Source of the DNA: Strigamia acuminata
Taxonomy: Eukaryota > Arthropoda > Chilopoda > Geophilomorpha > Linotaeniidae
Length of the DNA: 64,000 nucleotides
Direction of reading: 5' to 3'
Assembly (NCBI GenBank): GCA_949358305.1
Contig: OX442319.1
Location: 8,618,001 to 8,682,000 of the forward strand
Of the stretch, positions 21,905 to 31,587 are shown in pieces (position 1 is the first letter of the stretch; every line of letters starts with the position of its first letter). The position numbers and the translations under genes are program-made. The notes under the pieces were generated by a model that was not told the origin of the DNA, did no database searches, and was given only the letters and a program-made list of their open reading frames with translations.

Positions 21905-22923
21905 TGTTGTGACCCGACTGGACCGGGGTCAACGAAGAGTTTCTCTCGTGACCTCGTTTCGGGTGTAAGGGGAGCCGCAAGCGCGTCTCCCTTCCCTCAG
22001 TGCATTGACATCTAGTCAATGGACAGGCGTCTGCCCTGAGGGAGTGGGGATGGCTCGTCCACCCCACCATTGGGTGATTCCGGTCACCTGTCAACCCCGC
22101 TTTGTGCAAAGGAATGTGCCTTGCACTGAGCGGGCAGAACCAACACAACCATCAAACGAGAAACACACGTAAACCCGTCGTCCTACAAGATCAGGCCCAA
22201 GTAAATATACTGGGATTGACCAAGGACAAAGGACAATTTACCGTGAGTACGTTTGGTCAGTGTCAAACTCCGCAGAGTAACCTGCGAGATAAGATTACCA
22301 CACTATTTTAGCACACCAGCTAGAAATAGTAAAAACCACTCCAGTTTAGCGAGTTGTGCAGACAAACGGTCGCACAAGCCTAAACTGCAGTAAAACCACG
22401 ACGAGCGTTCCCGCCGCTGTGTGACCGCCGGGAGCCAGAAGAGTCCGCCGCTGTGTGATCGCCGGACACCACACAAAAACCTAGACAACAGCCCGAAGTA
22501 AGCCTTTTAACTAAGCATTCACTCGCGCCCGACCAGCGTGAGCCCGAAGGACCAGCCAGAGACGAGCCGAGGACGCCATATTGCCACGCCGGCCCAAGAC
22601 GACACCACGTTGCCACAACGAGGACGCCATCTTGGACACGACCGAGACAACAGACGACCTCGCCGATTCCAGCCAGCTTTCATCATACCTTTACCTTTCC
22701 ATTTCCCTTCACCCATTCCGATTTACCTTTTACCTACCTTTTATATATATATATATAGAAGATATATCTGTACATTGTCCCACAGAATAAATCTATATTA
22801 TATTTTACCTTTTATATCTGTGTAATCATTTCTTTGGGTAAACCGCTTGAGCAAAGCGGTAGTGAGTTAGTCGAATTAAGTAATCAACCCACGAGTTAGC
22901 GACGGTTAGAGTTGAGCGCGACA
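21905..22923 (+). repeat. 5' long terminal repeat
   Basis: 1,019 bp, TGTTGTGACC to GAGCGCGACA. A TATA-like run (TTATATATATATATATAG, 22741-22758) lies about 45 bp before AATAAA at 22786-22791. This suggests a short R region near 22770-22810, with the remainder as U5. A 20-bp piece, GCCGCTGTGTGACCGCCGG, is repeated with one change near 22410-22465. Short ORFs on either strand recur in both LTRs and look accidental. Confidence 0.95.
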
Positions 22924-22925
22924 CG

Positions 22926-22943
22926 TGGGGGCCTGTCCGGGAT
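22926..22943 (+). promoter_or_regulatory. Primer-binding site, tRNA-Pro-like
   Basis: TGGGGGCCTGTCCGGGAT starts 2 bp after the LTR. It differs from the well-known tRNA-Pro primer site TGGGGGCTCGTCCGGGAT at two adjacent bases. This points to a proline tRNA primer; a variant host tRNA would explain the mismatch. Confidence 0.75.
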
Positions 22944-22995
22944 CAAGTTGAATAACTGATTCTAACCTGTGATTACATCATACCCAAAGCAAGAA

Positions 22996-25900
22996 ATGGC
23001 AGATAATACCCGAGTAACAGATTCCGACTCCGACGCAAACAAGAGAGCCGGCAGTCGTAAAGGCGCCGACTATCACTTGCGATCTGGAGGTCCCTTACCC
23101 AAAGCCTCAGCGCACGAAGCGAGGCAAAAACGGCGTAAGCCTAAACCCGATCGTAGAAGCGCATCCGAGGCATCGCACCCGTCTCGCACCGAGACGAGGC
23201 AGCGATTGGACGAGACAGAGCGGGGTGAAGAGCAATCTCACTCCAAACTGCCGCGTTCTAACCGTGACGGCGAGACGAGCGGAAACGAGGTTTTATCCCG
23301 TAACCAATCGCCTCGTCTAACGCACGACACCGAGGTGGGCAGTCCGAAAGCAGCGTCTCCGATACAAAAGACGGCCTCAAATACGACCGCTAATTCGGCA
23401 CTAAACACGCCAGTTACGCACAGTCGACCAGCCTCGGTAGTGTCTGAAGGGCACAAGTCCAACTCGTCCTCTGTCAAGCGTGTTTCAAGCCAGCCTTACA
23501 GCGTCTCGGGCACCTTGATTGATGCGATGCAATTGGCACAGGCGGAAGGAGTGAGATACACCCTTCCGACGGGGAAAATTACCGTGTACGAAACGTTACA
23601 GATCGTACGTGCAGCTTTAAAAGCGCACAGTGTATCCCCACAAATCACCATTGTTGAAGGTGCACACGCTCAACAATTGGTTGATTCCGCTCAATTTGAA
23701 GCGGATGCAGAGAACGAGGCTCGTCAAGCCATTCGCGAGAGACGGAGGAAGCTGGCGGAAAGAGAAGCGCAAGCTCTCGAGTACGGCAGAACCCAGCCCA
23801 ATCCGACTACTCCCGAGGAGGTAGAAATAGTTGACCGAGCCCTGAGAGCACATCGATATGCTTTCCACTCGCAACAAGAAGCAGAGCGAGCATTTATGGC
23901 CAGATTGCGACGAGATGACCCGAAATCCGTCCGCAAACCAGAGGTCAGTTCATCCGAGCTGTCCGACGAGAGCCTAGAGGGAGACCCAAAGCGCACGCCG
24001 AAGGCCAAACCCAAACCCCAGCCGGAGAGAGCAACACCAGCTACTCCGCGCAAGAGAGATGCGTCGGCCAGAGAACAACAAACTCGGCCCCGCATGCAAG
24101 CTCTCGATTCAGCCACAAATAATGCGATAACGCGATTAATCAACGCTAATAATGCTAGGCGAAATGAAGAGCAAGCTCTCACAAGCCAACAGCATGATAA
24201 TCCACAAGGGACTGAGTGGCAACAACCAGTGCCCATCCTTAAAGACGACGAGTCGTCAAGGAGACAATCGCATGATCGCACCTCTTCGCGAGAAGAAGGC
24301 AAACGCGATGAAAGACCGAAATATTTTCACTACGGAAATAGTGATTCGTCGTCAGATGGACTGGAGTCAAATGCACCCAGTCATCACGATTCGGAGAGAG
24401 GTTCCGGAGAAAGACGAAGGGAAAGAGAACGCGATGAACGCAGAGAAAGGGAACGTGACGACCGTCGTAGGGGCCGGAAAGAGTCAAACTCTTCACGGCG
24501 CAACCCGCCACGCCGCTCACCGTCTCCCGACCCCAGCTCCGACCCCTCATCCAACGACGACAGACGAAAGGAGAAATCAAGTAATCGCCGGAAGAGATCC
24601 AACTCTCCGCGCGATAGAGAGAAACGACGTCGATCGGAAAATAGCGACCACCGACGGGAGGAGTTTCAGGACCTTCCCCGACAAAGCGCGTTTACCGATT
24701 CGACGGGTCGGCAGTATACGATGGGAGAGCTTGGAAGAGCCCTACTCGGCTCGTTAAAAGCCGAGGGAATTGATCTGAGCAAACGAAACGATCGTAATCG
24801 TAGCACTGGTGACCGCGTAAAGAAAAAATACGCTGTCTCCCGACGTGACACCATGAGTGTTACCGGGAATATTAGGTGGCAATTTTATATTCAGAACCGT
24901 TTCGACGGGTCATGGAAAGCGGGAGATCGCTTCCTTGACGAAGTAATTCGAATTAAGACTGCCACTAAAGCCACCGTAGGAGACATGCTCACCCACGGTA
25001 TTGTCGAGCTAATGACAGGCTCGGCACGTGAGTGGTACCAAGGATTGAAAGGCGTCAATTGGGACGACTTTTTAATGAGATTCGACCTGCGCTACGGCGA
25101 GACACCCGAAGAGGTGAGCCGAAAGATGCGAGGTCTTCGCCAGATGCCTGGTGAAACCATAATGGATTACGACATTCGCGCCAGATTGTTGTTCGAAAAG
25201 GCCCCGATGGAATTTCACGCCACGGGATTCAACCTTTTCTTTCTCGGCGGTTTGTCGGAATACTCGCAAAGGGTGCTACTTGAAGAAAGGGCACCGACAG
25301 GAGGTAGCTACGAGGAGATGAGCGCCTTCCTGTTTGAGAACACGATAGATATCGAGAAGAGATATTATTCCGCTTTACCAGAAGCGGAGAAAGCAGCGAC
25401 CGCAAAACGTCTCAAGTTGAGTGCGGAAAGATATGGGGCGACAGATAAGATTATGCGCCCTACTGAATATCTTAGCGGTATAATGGAGCTGGCAGAAGCT
25501 AGCGTTGGTTTGCAAATAAAAAATAAACTGACATCCACGCTGCCTTCCAACCCTTTGGCCGCCCCTAAAAAGGCACCGACAGCGTCAGCCATGCAAGCGA
25601 CACTGGAGGAGGTCAAGGAGGGGGAGGAAGCCGAACAAAATGTCGGAAAATCAGACGAAAAAGAAGAAAAAGACGATTATTCGACGGACGAAGAAATACG
25701 AAGCTATCGCGATACCTTATCAACGGGTTGCGATGAGGAAGGACCGCTAGTACATCTCATCCATCGAGATAGAGCGGTAGAAGAATTTCGCGCCAGGTTA
25801 AAACCAAATGCCGGTCGAATTCCGAAGTATTTTCGGAAAAATTACACGCCACCGTCGAAAGCAGACCCTGAAAAGAAAAAATCGACTGAAGCCCCAAGAG

Positions 25901-26079
25901 ACAAATCAAATATTCGCTGTTTCAAGTGTAACCAACCGGGCCACTACTCCAATGAGTGCCCAAGAACAGCGAAAGAAGACGCTAAGTTTGACGCGATAAT
26001 GAAGCAGATGGCAGAGATTAAACTCGCCATGGCAAAAAACGAGTCAAAAAACGAGTCAGCGCAGGCGGCGAAGAAATAA
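22996..26079 (+). CDS. gag: Gag polyprotein of the LTR element (1,027 aa)
   Basis: Start at the first ATG after the primer site (MADNTRVTDSDSD). Residues about 1-440 are polar and low in hydrophobics. Residues about 450-570 form an Arg/Glu/Ser-rich tract (RERERDERRERERDDRRRG). The retrotransposon gag core spans about 630-800, with FDGSWKAGDRFLDEVIRI and REWYQGLKGVNWDDFLMRF. A single CCHC zinc knuckle lies at about 975-988 (CFKCNQPGHYSNEC). It is much longer than typical Ty3 gags because of the N-terminal extension. Role: forms the particle and binds element RNA. The last codons contain the frameshift heptamers described separately. Confidence 0.95.
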   Translation: MADNTRVTDSDSDANKRAGSRKGADYHLRSGGPLPKASAHEARQKRRKPKPDRRSASEASHPSRTETRQRLDETERGEEQSHSKLPRSNRDGETSGNEVLSRNQSPRLTHDTEVGSPKAASPIQKTASNTTANSALNTPVTHSRPASVVSEGHKSNSSSVKRVSSQPYSVSGTLIDAMQLAQAEGVRYTLPTGKITVYETLQIVRAALKAHSVSPQITIVEGAHAQQLVDSAQFEADAENEARQAIRERRRKLAEREAQALEYGRTQPNPTTPEEVEIVDRALRAHRYAFHSQQEAERAFMARLRRDDPKSVRKPEVSSSELSDESLEGDPKRTPKAKPKPQPERATPATPRKRDASAREQQTRPRMQALDSATNNAITRLINANNARRNEEQALTSQQHDNPQGTEWQQPVPILKDDESSRRQSHDRTSSREEGKRDERPKYFHYGNSDSSSDGLESNAPSHHDSERGSGERRRERERDERRERERDDRRRGRKESNSSRRNPPRRSPSPDPSSDPSSNDDRRKEKSSNRRKRSNSPRDREKRRRSENSDHRREEFQDLPRQSAFTDSTGRQYTMGELGRALLGSLKAEGIDLSKRNDRNRSTGDRVKKKYAVSRRDTMSVTGNIRWQFYIQNRFDGSWKAGDRFLDEVIRIKTATKATVGDMLTHGIVELMTGSAREWYQGLKGVNWDDFLMRFDLRYGETPEEVSRKMRGLRQMPGETIMDYDIRARLLFEKAPMEFHATGFNLFFLGGLSEYSQRVLLEERAPTGGSYEEMSAFLFENTIDIEKRYYSALPEAEKAATAKRLKLSAERYGATDKIMRPTEYLSGIMELAEASVGLQIKNKLTSTLPSNPLAAPKKAPTASAMQATLEEVKEGEEAEQNVGKSDEKEEKDDYSTDEEIRSYRDTLSTGCDEEGPLVHLIHRDRAVEEFRARLKPNAGRIPKYFRKNYTPPSKADPEKKKSTEAPRDKSNIRCFKCNQPGHYSNECPRTAKEDAKFDAIMKQMAEIKLAMAKNESKNESAQAAKK

Positions 26080-26097
26080 TTTCTCGACCGTCTGCGC
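26034..26097 (+). promoter_or_regulatory. Programmed -1 frameshift signal, gag to pol
   Basis: Two A_AAA_AAC heptamers in the gag frame lie at 26034-26040 and 26046-26052. Six bases after the second comes a 10-bp stem, 26059-26068 (GCGCAGGCGG) with 26088-26097 (CCGTCTGCGC), one G-T wobble. The loop contains the gag stop codon (26077-26079) and can itself pair as GAAA/TTTC. The pol frame is exactly -1 to gag and open from the heptamers through to its own first ATG at 26103. This is the standard layout of a viral -1 frameshift site. Confidence 0.85.
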
Positions 26098-26102
26098 CAT
26101 TC

Positions 26103-29100
26103 ATGAAGAAAAAGGGGTTTAACAAAGGGTTCGATAAGCCGCCACCAGTCAAAGAAATGGGTAGTGACATAGCTAACGCCCAAATTCAAGACAGGGCCAA
26201 CAACGCTTTGCAGGTAATTACCGCAAACGCTGAGGCTGAGGCGGAAGAACCGAACCTACTGCTTGAAGAATTACCTCAAGTAGTCGAAGACACAGAAGAA
26301 TTTCGTGTTTTCATGTGCAACGTGGCGGTCGAATACACCAACCGCCTATGTATGTTGCCCATGACAATAGAACGTGAAAAAATTATGGGACTACTAGACT
26401 CGGGAGCAGATCGCTCGTTCGTTTCCGAAGACATAGTAGCATCATTGGGTCTCACCGATAAGATAAAAGGCGTTAATAAAAATATACGTCTAAAAACCGC
26501 CAACGGAATGGCGCGTCCAAAAGGAGTTATATTATTGACCATGGAGTGGCTCGGAGGAGTAGAACAGCACCCTTTCCTGGTCCTGCCCACATGCGACAGA
26601 ATTTTTCTGTTGGGCTTAGACCTCATGGCGTCAATGGAAATACAACCCAATCCAATAACGAAATCTTGGAATTATATCAGAAATGATAAGGAAAGACCCG
26701 CAATTGTCGTGCCACCAGCTCTTGTAAAAGAAGCGGCCGACAAGACACAGTGGGAGAAAGGCCTAAAGAAATTCGTTCAAGATTACGATTTTAAAGCATT
26801 CGTAACAGAATTGCAACGGGACAATGTAGTGGAAACGCTTGTCGCCGACGCCGCTTTAGAATTAAACGAAGCGGCAGCCCTACGAAGGGTCCTACTTAAA
26901 TATGAGGGGATCCTGTCGAAAAAACCGGGCCGAACGAATAGGGCTATTCACGAAATTAAATTGACGGATAATAAACCTATACGAGTTGCGTATAAGGGAA
27001 TGAACCCGCAAAAACGTGAAATAGTGCAAAAAATGTGCCAAGAAATGCTAGACAGTGGCATTGTCTCCGAGGCCCAGGGAGAATACGCGACGCGAGTTGT
27101 GCTCGTGATGCGCCCGGGCTCGGACCCACGCCTATGCATTGATTACCGCCCATTAAACGCGGTGACAGAAATAGATCCCATACAGATGCCGTCTATCGAA
27201 TCCATTTTGAGAGAGCTTAGCCCCTTTTCTTGGGTTACGACGATGGATCTGTCGAAGGGATACTGGCAAGTTGAGATGAGGCCAGAGGATAAGTTAAAAA
27301 CAGCATTTTACTCGCCAATTGGACGGTTGATGTTCAACGTCATGCCATTTGGTTTAGTGAATGCTCCCAGTACCTTTCAGAGACTAATCGAAAGCGTATT
27401 GGGTGATATCCTGCATCAGTTTGTGTGGGCATACCTAGATGACATAGTTATTGCCTCTAAAACATTCGAAGAGCACATTGAGCACATCGACCAAGTGCTC
27501 ACCCGGCTGGCAAAAGCTGGGTTACACGTGCATCCGGGCAAAAGCAAGTTCTGTCGAAAGGAGCTTGCCTTCCTGGGTTATCGCATTGGAGTCAATGGTT
27601 TAGCTATTGGCCCCGAAAAAATCGATGCGATTAATCGTTTCCCACCACCCGAGGACGTTAAAGGTGTCCAACGGTTTATGGGAATGATAAACTTCTTCGG
27701 CAGGTTGCTACCGGGTCTAGCTGAAGTGGCAGCCCCAGTTACCGACCTCCTGAAGAATGAAAACGAATTTGTATGGTCAAATGAGTGCAACATCGCATTT
27801 AACGCGATAAAGAGGATGCTGACGGAAGTCGGCGTAATGCCTCTACCCGACCTAAACCGGCCGTTCATATTACATACGGACGCCAGCAGAGTTGGGTTGG
27901 GAGCCGCGTTGCTTCAAACACACGTGCGCGACGGAGTCGAACAAGACCTGCCGTGCATGTTTATAAGTCGCAAACTCCAAGGCGCTGAAAAAAATTACAA
28001 CGCCACAGAGTTGGAGTGTTTAGCCGTTGTGTGGGCCATAAGGAAATTCAGAGATTATCTCGAATATACCAAATTTGTGGTCCACACAGATCATCAAGCG
28101 TTACAATGGCTGATGAAATTAAAAGAGCCAGCCGGTCGACTAGCCAGATGGCAGTTAGAACTGATGGCATGCGACTTGACCATTCAATACAAGCCCGGCA
28201 AATATAACGTCGTGGCTGACGCTCTGTCACGGGCACCAGTGTCAGATCCAATCGACGCTGACGATGATGGCGAGGATGACTCCCGCATCATTTATTGCCC
28301 TACGAGTTGTCACCGTTGGGATTTAAGGAAGATGAATGAAATTCCCACCGCGTCTCCGGCAGATGTAAAATTCTGTGGATTTTGGACGCGGTTATACCAA
28401 CCAGCTGCTGACAATTACCCAAATGCAAGGAAGGAATTTAAGCTAGAGCGGAGAATAAATGACCCGCTTCTAAGCGCCCTCCACGCTCATGTCGGCGAGC
28501 AGATGCAAAGCAGTCCCCCGACAAGGGAGGAAATAATTGTGCAACAAAAATTAGACAAGAAATGTCAGGACAGAGCTAGATTCGTACTGACAGGAAAATA
28601 TCCGCCCAATCTAACCAGAAGGCAGAAGCGTCGTTATGCACACGAATCCATAGATTACCTATTGGATGACGGCCTTTTAGTGAAACATCACCCAAATCAC
28701 CAAGATGACTTGAGTGAATCGGACACCGCAGTAAAGGTAGTAATACCTGCTTCCTTAATCGGTCGCGTGCTGTGGTTGTTACACGGGCACCCGCTTGCGA
28801 GCCATGCGGGAGTAAGCAGAACACTCTATCGTGCTACACAGCTTTTTCACTGGACAGGGATGAAAAAAGATATTGCTCTTTTTGTCCACCAATGTCAGCG
28901 ATGTCAAGCGTGCAAGCCGAGGAGTAAATCACCATTCGAAACTATTTTCTTAGGGCCTTACGCGCCTTTTGATTGTTTAAGTGTCGATGTGATGGGCCCA
29001 AAACCCGTTACGGGAAATAAAAATGCGTACATTATCGTTATAATGGACGTGGCAACTCGTTGGCCCGAGTTGTACGCCGTCGCTAGACCTTCAGCAGAGA

Positions 29101-30173
29101 AAATCGTTGAATGTATCTACGACGTGGCGTTACGTTACGGATTTCCACGTAAAATAATATCCGATAACGGACCCCAATTTATCTCGAAAATTTGGGGTAA
29201 GTTTTGTGAGAAATTCGGGATTGTGGCGTCACATACTTCGACCTACAATCCCAGAACAAATCCCGTTGAGCGACTCAACAGGGACATTAAATATGCACTA
29301 AGCATATTCACTGACATCCACAATAGGTGGGATGAATACTTGAGGGAGATCGCGTTCAGCATACGAACAACAGTCTCGAGGACGAGAGATTTTTCTCCGG
29401 CCTACCTCAACTTCGCCCGAGAGCTACGAGTGCCTTGGGACCCACGAGTGGCAGAGTCGGTAAATGTGGTGGACCCAGAGAAACCACATGAGTATGTATA
29501 TAAATTGGAGCAAACAATTTCGAACACATACAAGCATATGATGGCGCACATTTTTAACATGCGCGACCGCATTTTACAAGATAAAAGCGGTGGAAAATTC
29601 GTGAATTTCGAGATCAATGATTTGGTGTGGAAAGATGCACACACCCTCTCAAATGCAGCGAGAGGAATCACCGCCAGCTTGGCCGACAAGAGAGATGGTC
29701 CGTATGTGATCATCGGCAAGCATGGCGGTAACGCGTATAAATTACGCAAGCTCGAGGACAACACCGAGCATAAGTCGATACAAGTACGAGAGTTAACTCC
29801 GTACATTCCGGAATTCCCGCAAGAAATGTGGGCCAAAGGCCAAGTCAAGTCTAAAACTGACGGCCAAATCGTCGATATGTTCGCTGGCGAGTCGGAAAAA
29901 GCACCGCCAAGTGACAACGAGGAGTATTTCGACGCCCCTTCACCTCCGGTAAACGAGATAGTTGAATCCGTTCCGGATCCAATTTTGGTCGGGGGGGAAA
30001 CAGGAGAAACTCCTGAAACAAACACAAAAAACACGGATAAAAAAGAAAACAATAATGAGGAGGTACAGACACAAAAAACAACAAAAAATATCGTACCTGC
30101 CTCGATCCGTAACCTGCGACCAAAAAGAGATAATCCGTTCATAAAAGGCGGAAAGGTCGTAGGAAAGAAGTAA
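26103..30173 (+). CDS. pol: Pol polyprotein: protease, RT, RNase H, integrase (1,356 aa from its first ATG)
   Basis: The ATG at 26103 is the first in the frame, but the frame is open upstream and is probably entered by -1 frameshift from gag. Order: aspartic protease near residue 99 (LLDSGADRSFV); RT with the YLDD motif near 444; RNase H (LHTDASRVGLGAAL, VVHTDHQALQWL). Next is an integrase HHCC zinc region near 890-930 (HAGVSRTLYRAT, CQRCQACK). The DDE core follows: SVDVMGP near 962, ISDNGPQF near 1020 and the Glu of NPVERLNRDIK near 1056. The C-terminal tail is acidic and polar, ending RPKRDNPFIKGG. All catalytic motifs are present. It copies the element RNA and integrates the DNA. Confidence 0.97.
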   Translation: MKKKGFNKGFDKPPPVKEMGSDIANAQIQDRANNALQVITANAEAEAEEPNLLLEELPQVVEDTEEFRVFMCNVAVEYTNRLCMLPMTIEREKIMGLLDSGADRSFVSEDIVASLGLTDKIKGVNKNIRLKTANGMARPKGVILLTMEWLGGVEQHPFLVLPTCDRIFLLGLDLMASMEIQPNPITKSWNYIRNDKERPAIVVPPALVKEAADKTQWEKGLKKFVQDYDFKAFVTELQRDNVVETLVADAALELNEAAALRRVLLKYEGILSKKPGRTNRAIHEIKLTDNKPIRVAYKGMNPQKREIVQKMCQEMLDSGIVSEAQGEYATRVVLVMRPGSDPRLCIDYRPLNAVTEIDPIQMPSIESILRELSPFSWVTTMDLSKGYWQVEMRPEDKLKTAFYSPIGRLMFNVMPFGLVNAPSTFQRLIESVLGDILHQFVWAYLDDIVIASKTFEEHIEHIDQVLTRLAKAGLHVHPGKSKFCRKELAFLGYRIGVNGLAIGPEKIDAINRFPPPEDVKGVQRFMGMINFFGRLLPGLAEVAAPVTDLLKNENEFVWSNECNIAFNAIKRMLTEVGVMPLPDLNRPFILHTDASRVGLGAALLQTHVRDGVEQDLPCMFISRKLQGAEKNYNATELECLAVVWAIRKFRDYLEYTKFVVHTDHQALQWLMKLKEPAGRLARWQLELMACDLTIQYKPGKYNVVADALSRAPVSDPIDADDDGEDDSRIIYCPTSCHRWDLRKMNEIPTASPADVKFCGFWTRLYQPAADNYPNARKEFKLERRINDPLLSALHAHVGEQMQSSPPTREEIIVQQKLDKKCQDRARFVLTGKYPPNLTRRQKRRYAHESIDYLLDDGLLVKHHPNHQDDLSESDTAVKVVIPASLIGRVLWLLHGHPLASHAGVSRTLYRATQLFHWTGMKKDIALFVHQCQRCQACKPRSKSPFETIFLGPYAPFDCLSVDVMGPKPVTGNKNAYIIVIMDVATRWPELYAVARPSAEKIVECIYDVALRYGFPRKIISDNGPQFISKIWGKFCEKFGIVASHTSTYNPRTNPVERLNRDIKYALSIFTDIHNRWDEYLREIAFSIRTTVSRTRDFSPAYLNFARELRVPWDPRVAESVNVVDPEKPHEYVYKLEQTISNTYKHMMAHIFNMRDRILQDKSGGKFVNFEINDLVWKDAHTLSNAARGITASLADKRDGPYVIIGKHGGNAYKLRKLEDNTEHKSIQVRELTPYIPEFPQEMWAKGQVKSKTDGQIVDMFAGESEKAPPSDNEEYFDAPSPPVNEIVESVPDPILVGGETGETPETNTKNTDKKENNNEEVQTQKTTKNIVPASIRNLRPKRDNPFIKGGKVVGKK

Positions 30174-30649
30174 AATAAATTACGAGTCGATGGCGGCACT
30201 AAAAATAAATGTAATCGACCGATAGTGCAAGCCATCACGTCGCAGAAAATTTCGCTAAGTCCAACAAAGCGGATATCGGTCGAATTCGCGTCACGAGATG
30301 GCGTGGAAACGCGGGACCCGTAGCAAAATTATCGGCACGGGTCGGATACCGCGTGCAAAAGACCCCGTAGCAGCAATCGCGCACGGGAGTGAGAACAAAG
30401 GAGACCCGTAGCGTAACATGCGCACGGGTAGGTGCGCACTAGTCTCAAACACCCGGGTTCTGGAGTATATTACCCAGAATCCATCGCGATTACCTCGTGT
30501 TCACACAGACTTCCGCTTTTCACAGCTGATCGCTGCATTCGTGCGTGATCCTCGTTTTTAACGTTTTACCGAGTTTTTCACCGAGTTTTTGAGATAGTTT
30601 TATCATCCTTTTTAAATCGTGATTGAGATTTTTGTGCGCGCTCCTCGCC
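30174..30649 (+). other. Region between pol and the third gene, with tandem hairpins
   Basis: Three hairpins of the same design occur at 30315-30343, 30362-30388 and 30403-30429. Each is (G)ACCCGTAGC, a spacer of 8-9 bases, then GCACGGGT, spaced 41-47 bp apart. Downstream, AGTATATTACCCAGAATCC (near 30473) could be a TATA-like internal promoter; this is weak. Confidence 0.7.
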
Positions 30650-30739
30650 ATGGACGAGGAAGAGAACGACGTGCTGGCCATCGAGCACGAGGACGAGGAA
30701 AACTGGGACCGCGATGTAAACCAAGTCCAGCCCGATCAG
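30650..30739 (+). CDS. Small acidic first exon of the third gene (predicted)
   Basis: The ATG sits in a strong context (GCCATGG). It encodes 30 acidic residues beginning MDEEENDVLAIEHEDEENWD and ends at CAG before GTAGAAGT, a plausible donor. The exon ends in phase 0. A strong acceptor (TTTCTCCATCCTTCCAG, ending 31587) lies directly before the ATG of the big third frame, so splicing would join them in frame. Unspliced, the frame stops after 37 residues at 30763. The splice is inference from sequence. Confidence 0.55.
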
Positions 30740-31587
30740 GTAGAAGTCGGCATCGGCACATGAGAACTAGTTCCGTGCTGCTGAAGAAGAAATTTTGTTG
30801 ACTAATACCTGACATGAGTGCTTTGCACTCGAAATAGCGTATAATTAATTATTAACCGCGATCGCTCACACGATCGTATTTTTTTTTCCTTGTTAATTTG
30901 TTTTCGAGGTGCGAGCGCAGACTTCACGTCGCCTCGCGTCTCGAAAATTCCTCATGACTTGAGTCACGAGCGAGACAATGGGCTCGAGCCATAGATAATT
31001 TTATGACAAGGGGAGAATATTCTGTAAAAGAATATTTTTTCTCCACAAGTAATTTGACGCATCAAATTGATGCAACTTAACATTCGTACGATGAATTTTT
31101 CGGTGTGTTGGATAAATTTAATTTGACTTTAACTTTTTTAAAAATTAGACAAAGTCCGACTTCGGAATAATTCTTTATTAGGTTTATTTATTTAATAACA
31201 TTTCGACAAGCACATTTATTGTGCGATTTTAGTAATAATTTACACCCGACGAATTCTTTTTACGAATGACTGATAATTATTAATTTAATTATTAGTAATG
31301 TTCTAATTAATGTTAGAATTAATTTGAAGTAAAATCTGATGATAAGAATCCAGATTAAAGGCTCGATTCCGTCTCGCTGTGCGTTTTGGACATGAGACAG
31401 ATTTTTCACGTGATGACTTCTCTTTTTCTATCCGACGAGGGACAATTCGTCCTACGTTTGCACCGATAGACAGGAATCGGTCTCGACGGACGGCTGCACG
31501 TACTGGCAACGTCCCTCGAAACCAACCATTTATCTACGTATTTAAATATTAACTTTTTATTAATTGTTTATTTCTCCATCCTTCCAG
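30740..31587 (+). other. Predicted intron before the third gene
   Basis: An AT-rich stretch of 848 bp runs from GTAGAAGT to TTCCAG. In composition it is unlike the GC-rich exons on both sides, which supports it being an intron or untranslated leader. Confidence 0.5.

Noticed and set aside
21905-22923. Short ORFs of 60-95 aa on both strands of the LTRs
   Set aside because: They occur identically in both LTRs, have no family features and overlap U3/R/U5 signals.
24152-24757. A second 200-aa frame inside gag
   Set aside because: It overlaps the Arg/Glu-rich tract, whose codon bias keeps the other frame open; no separate start or family features.
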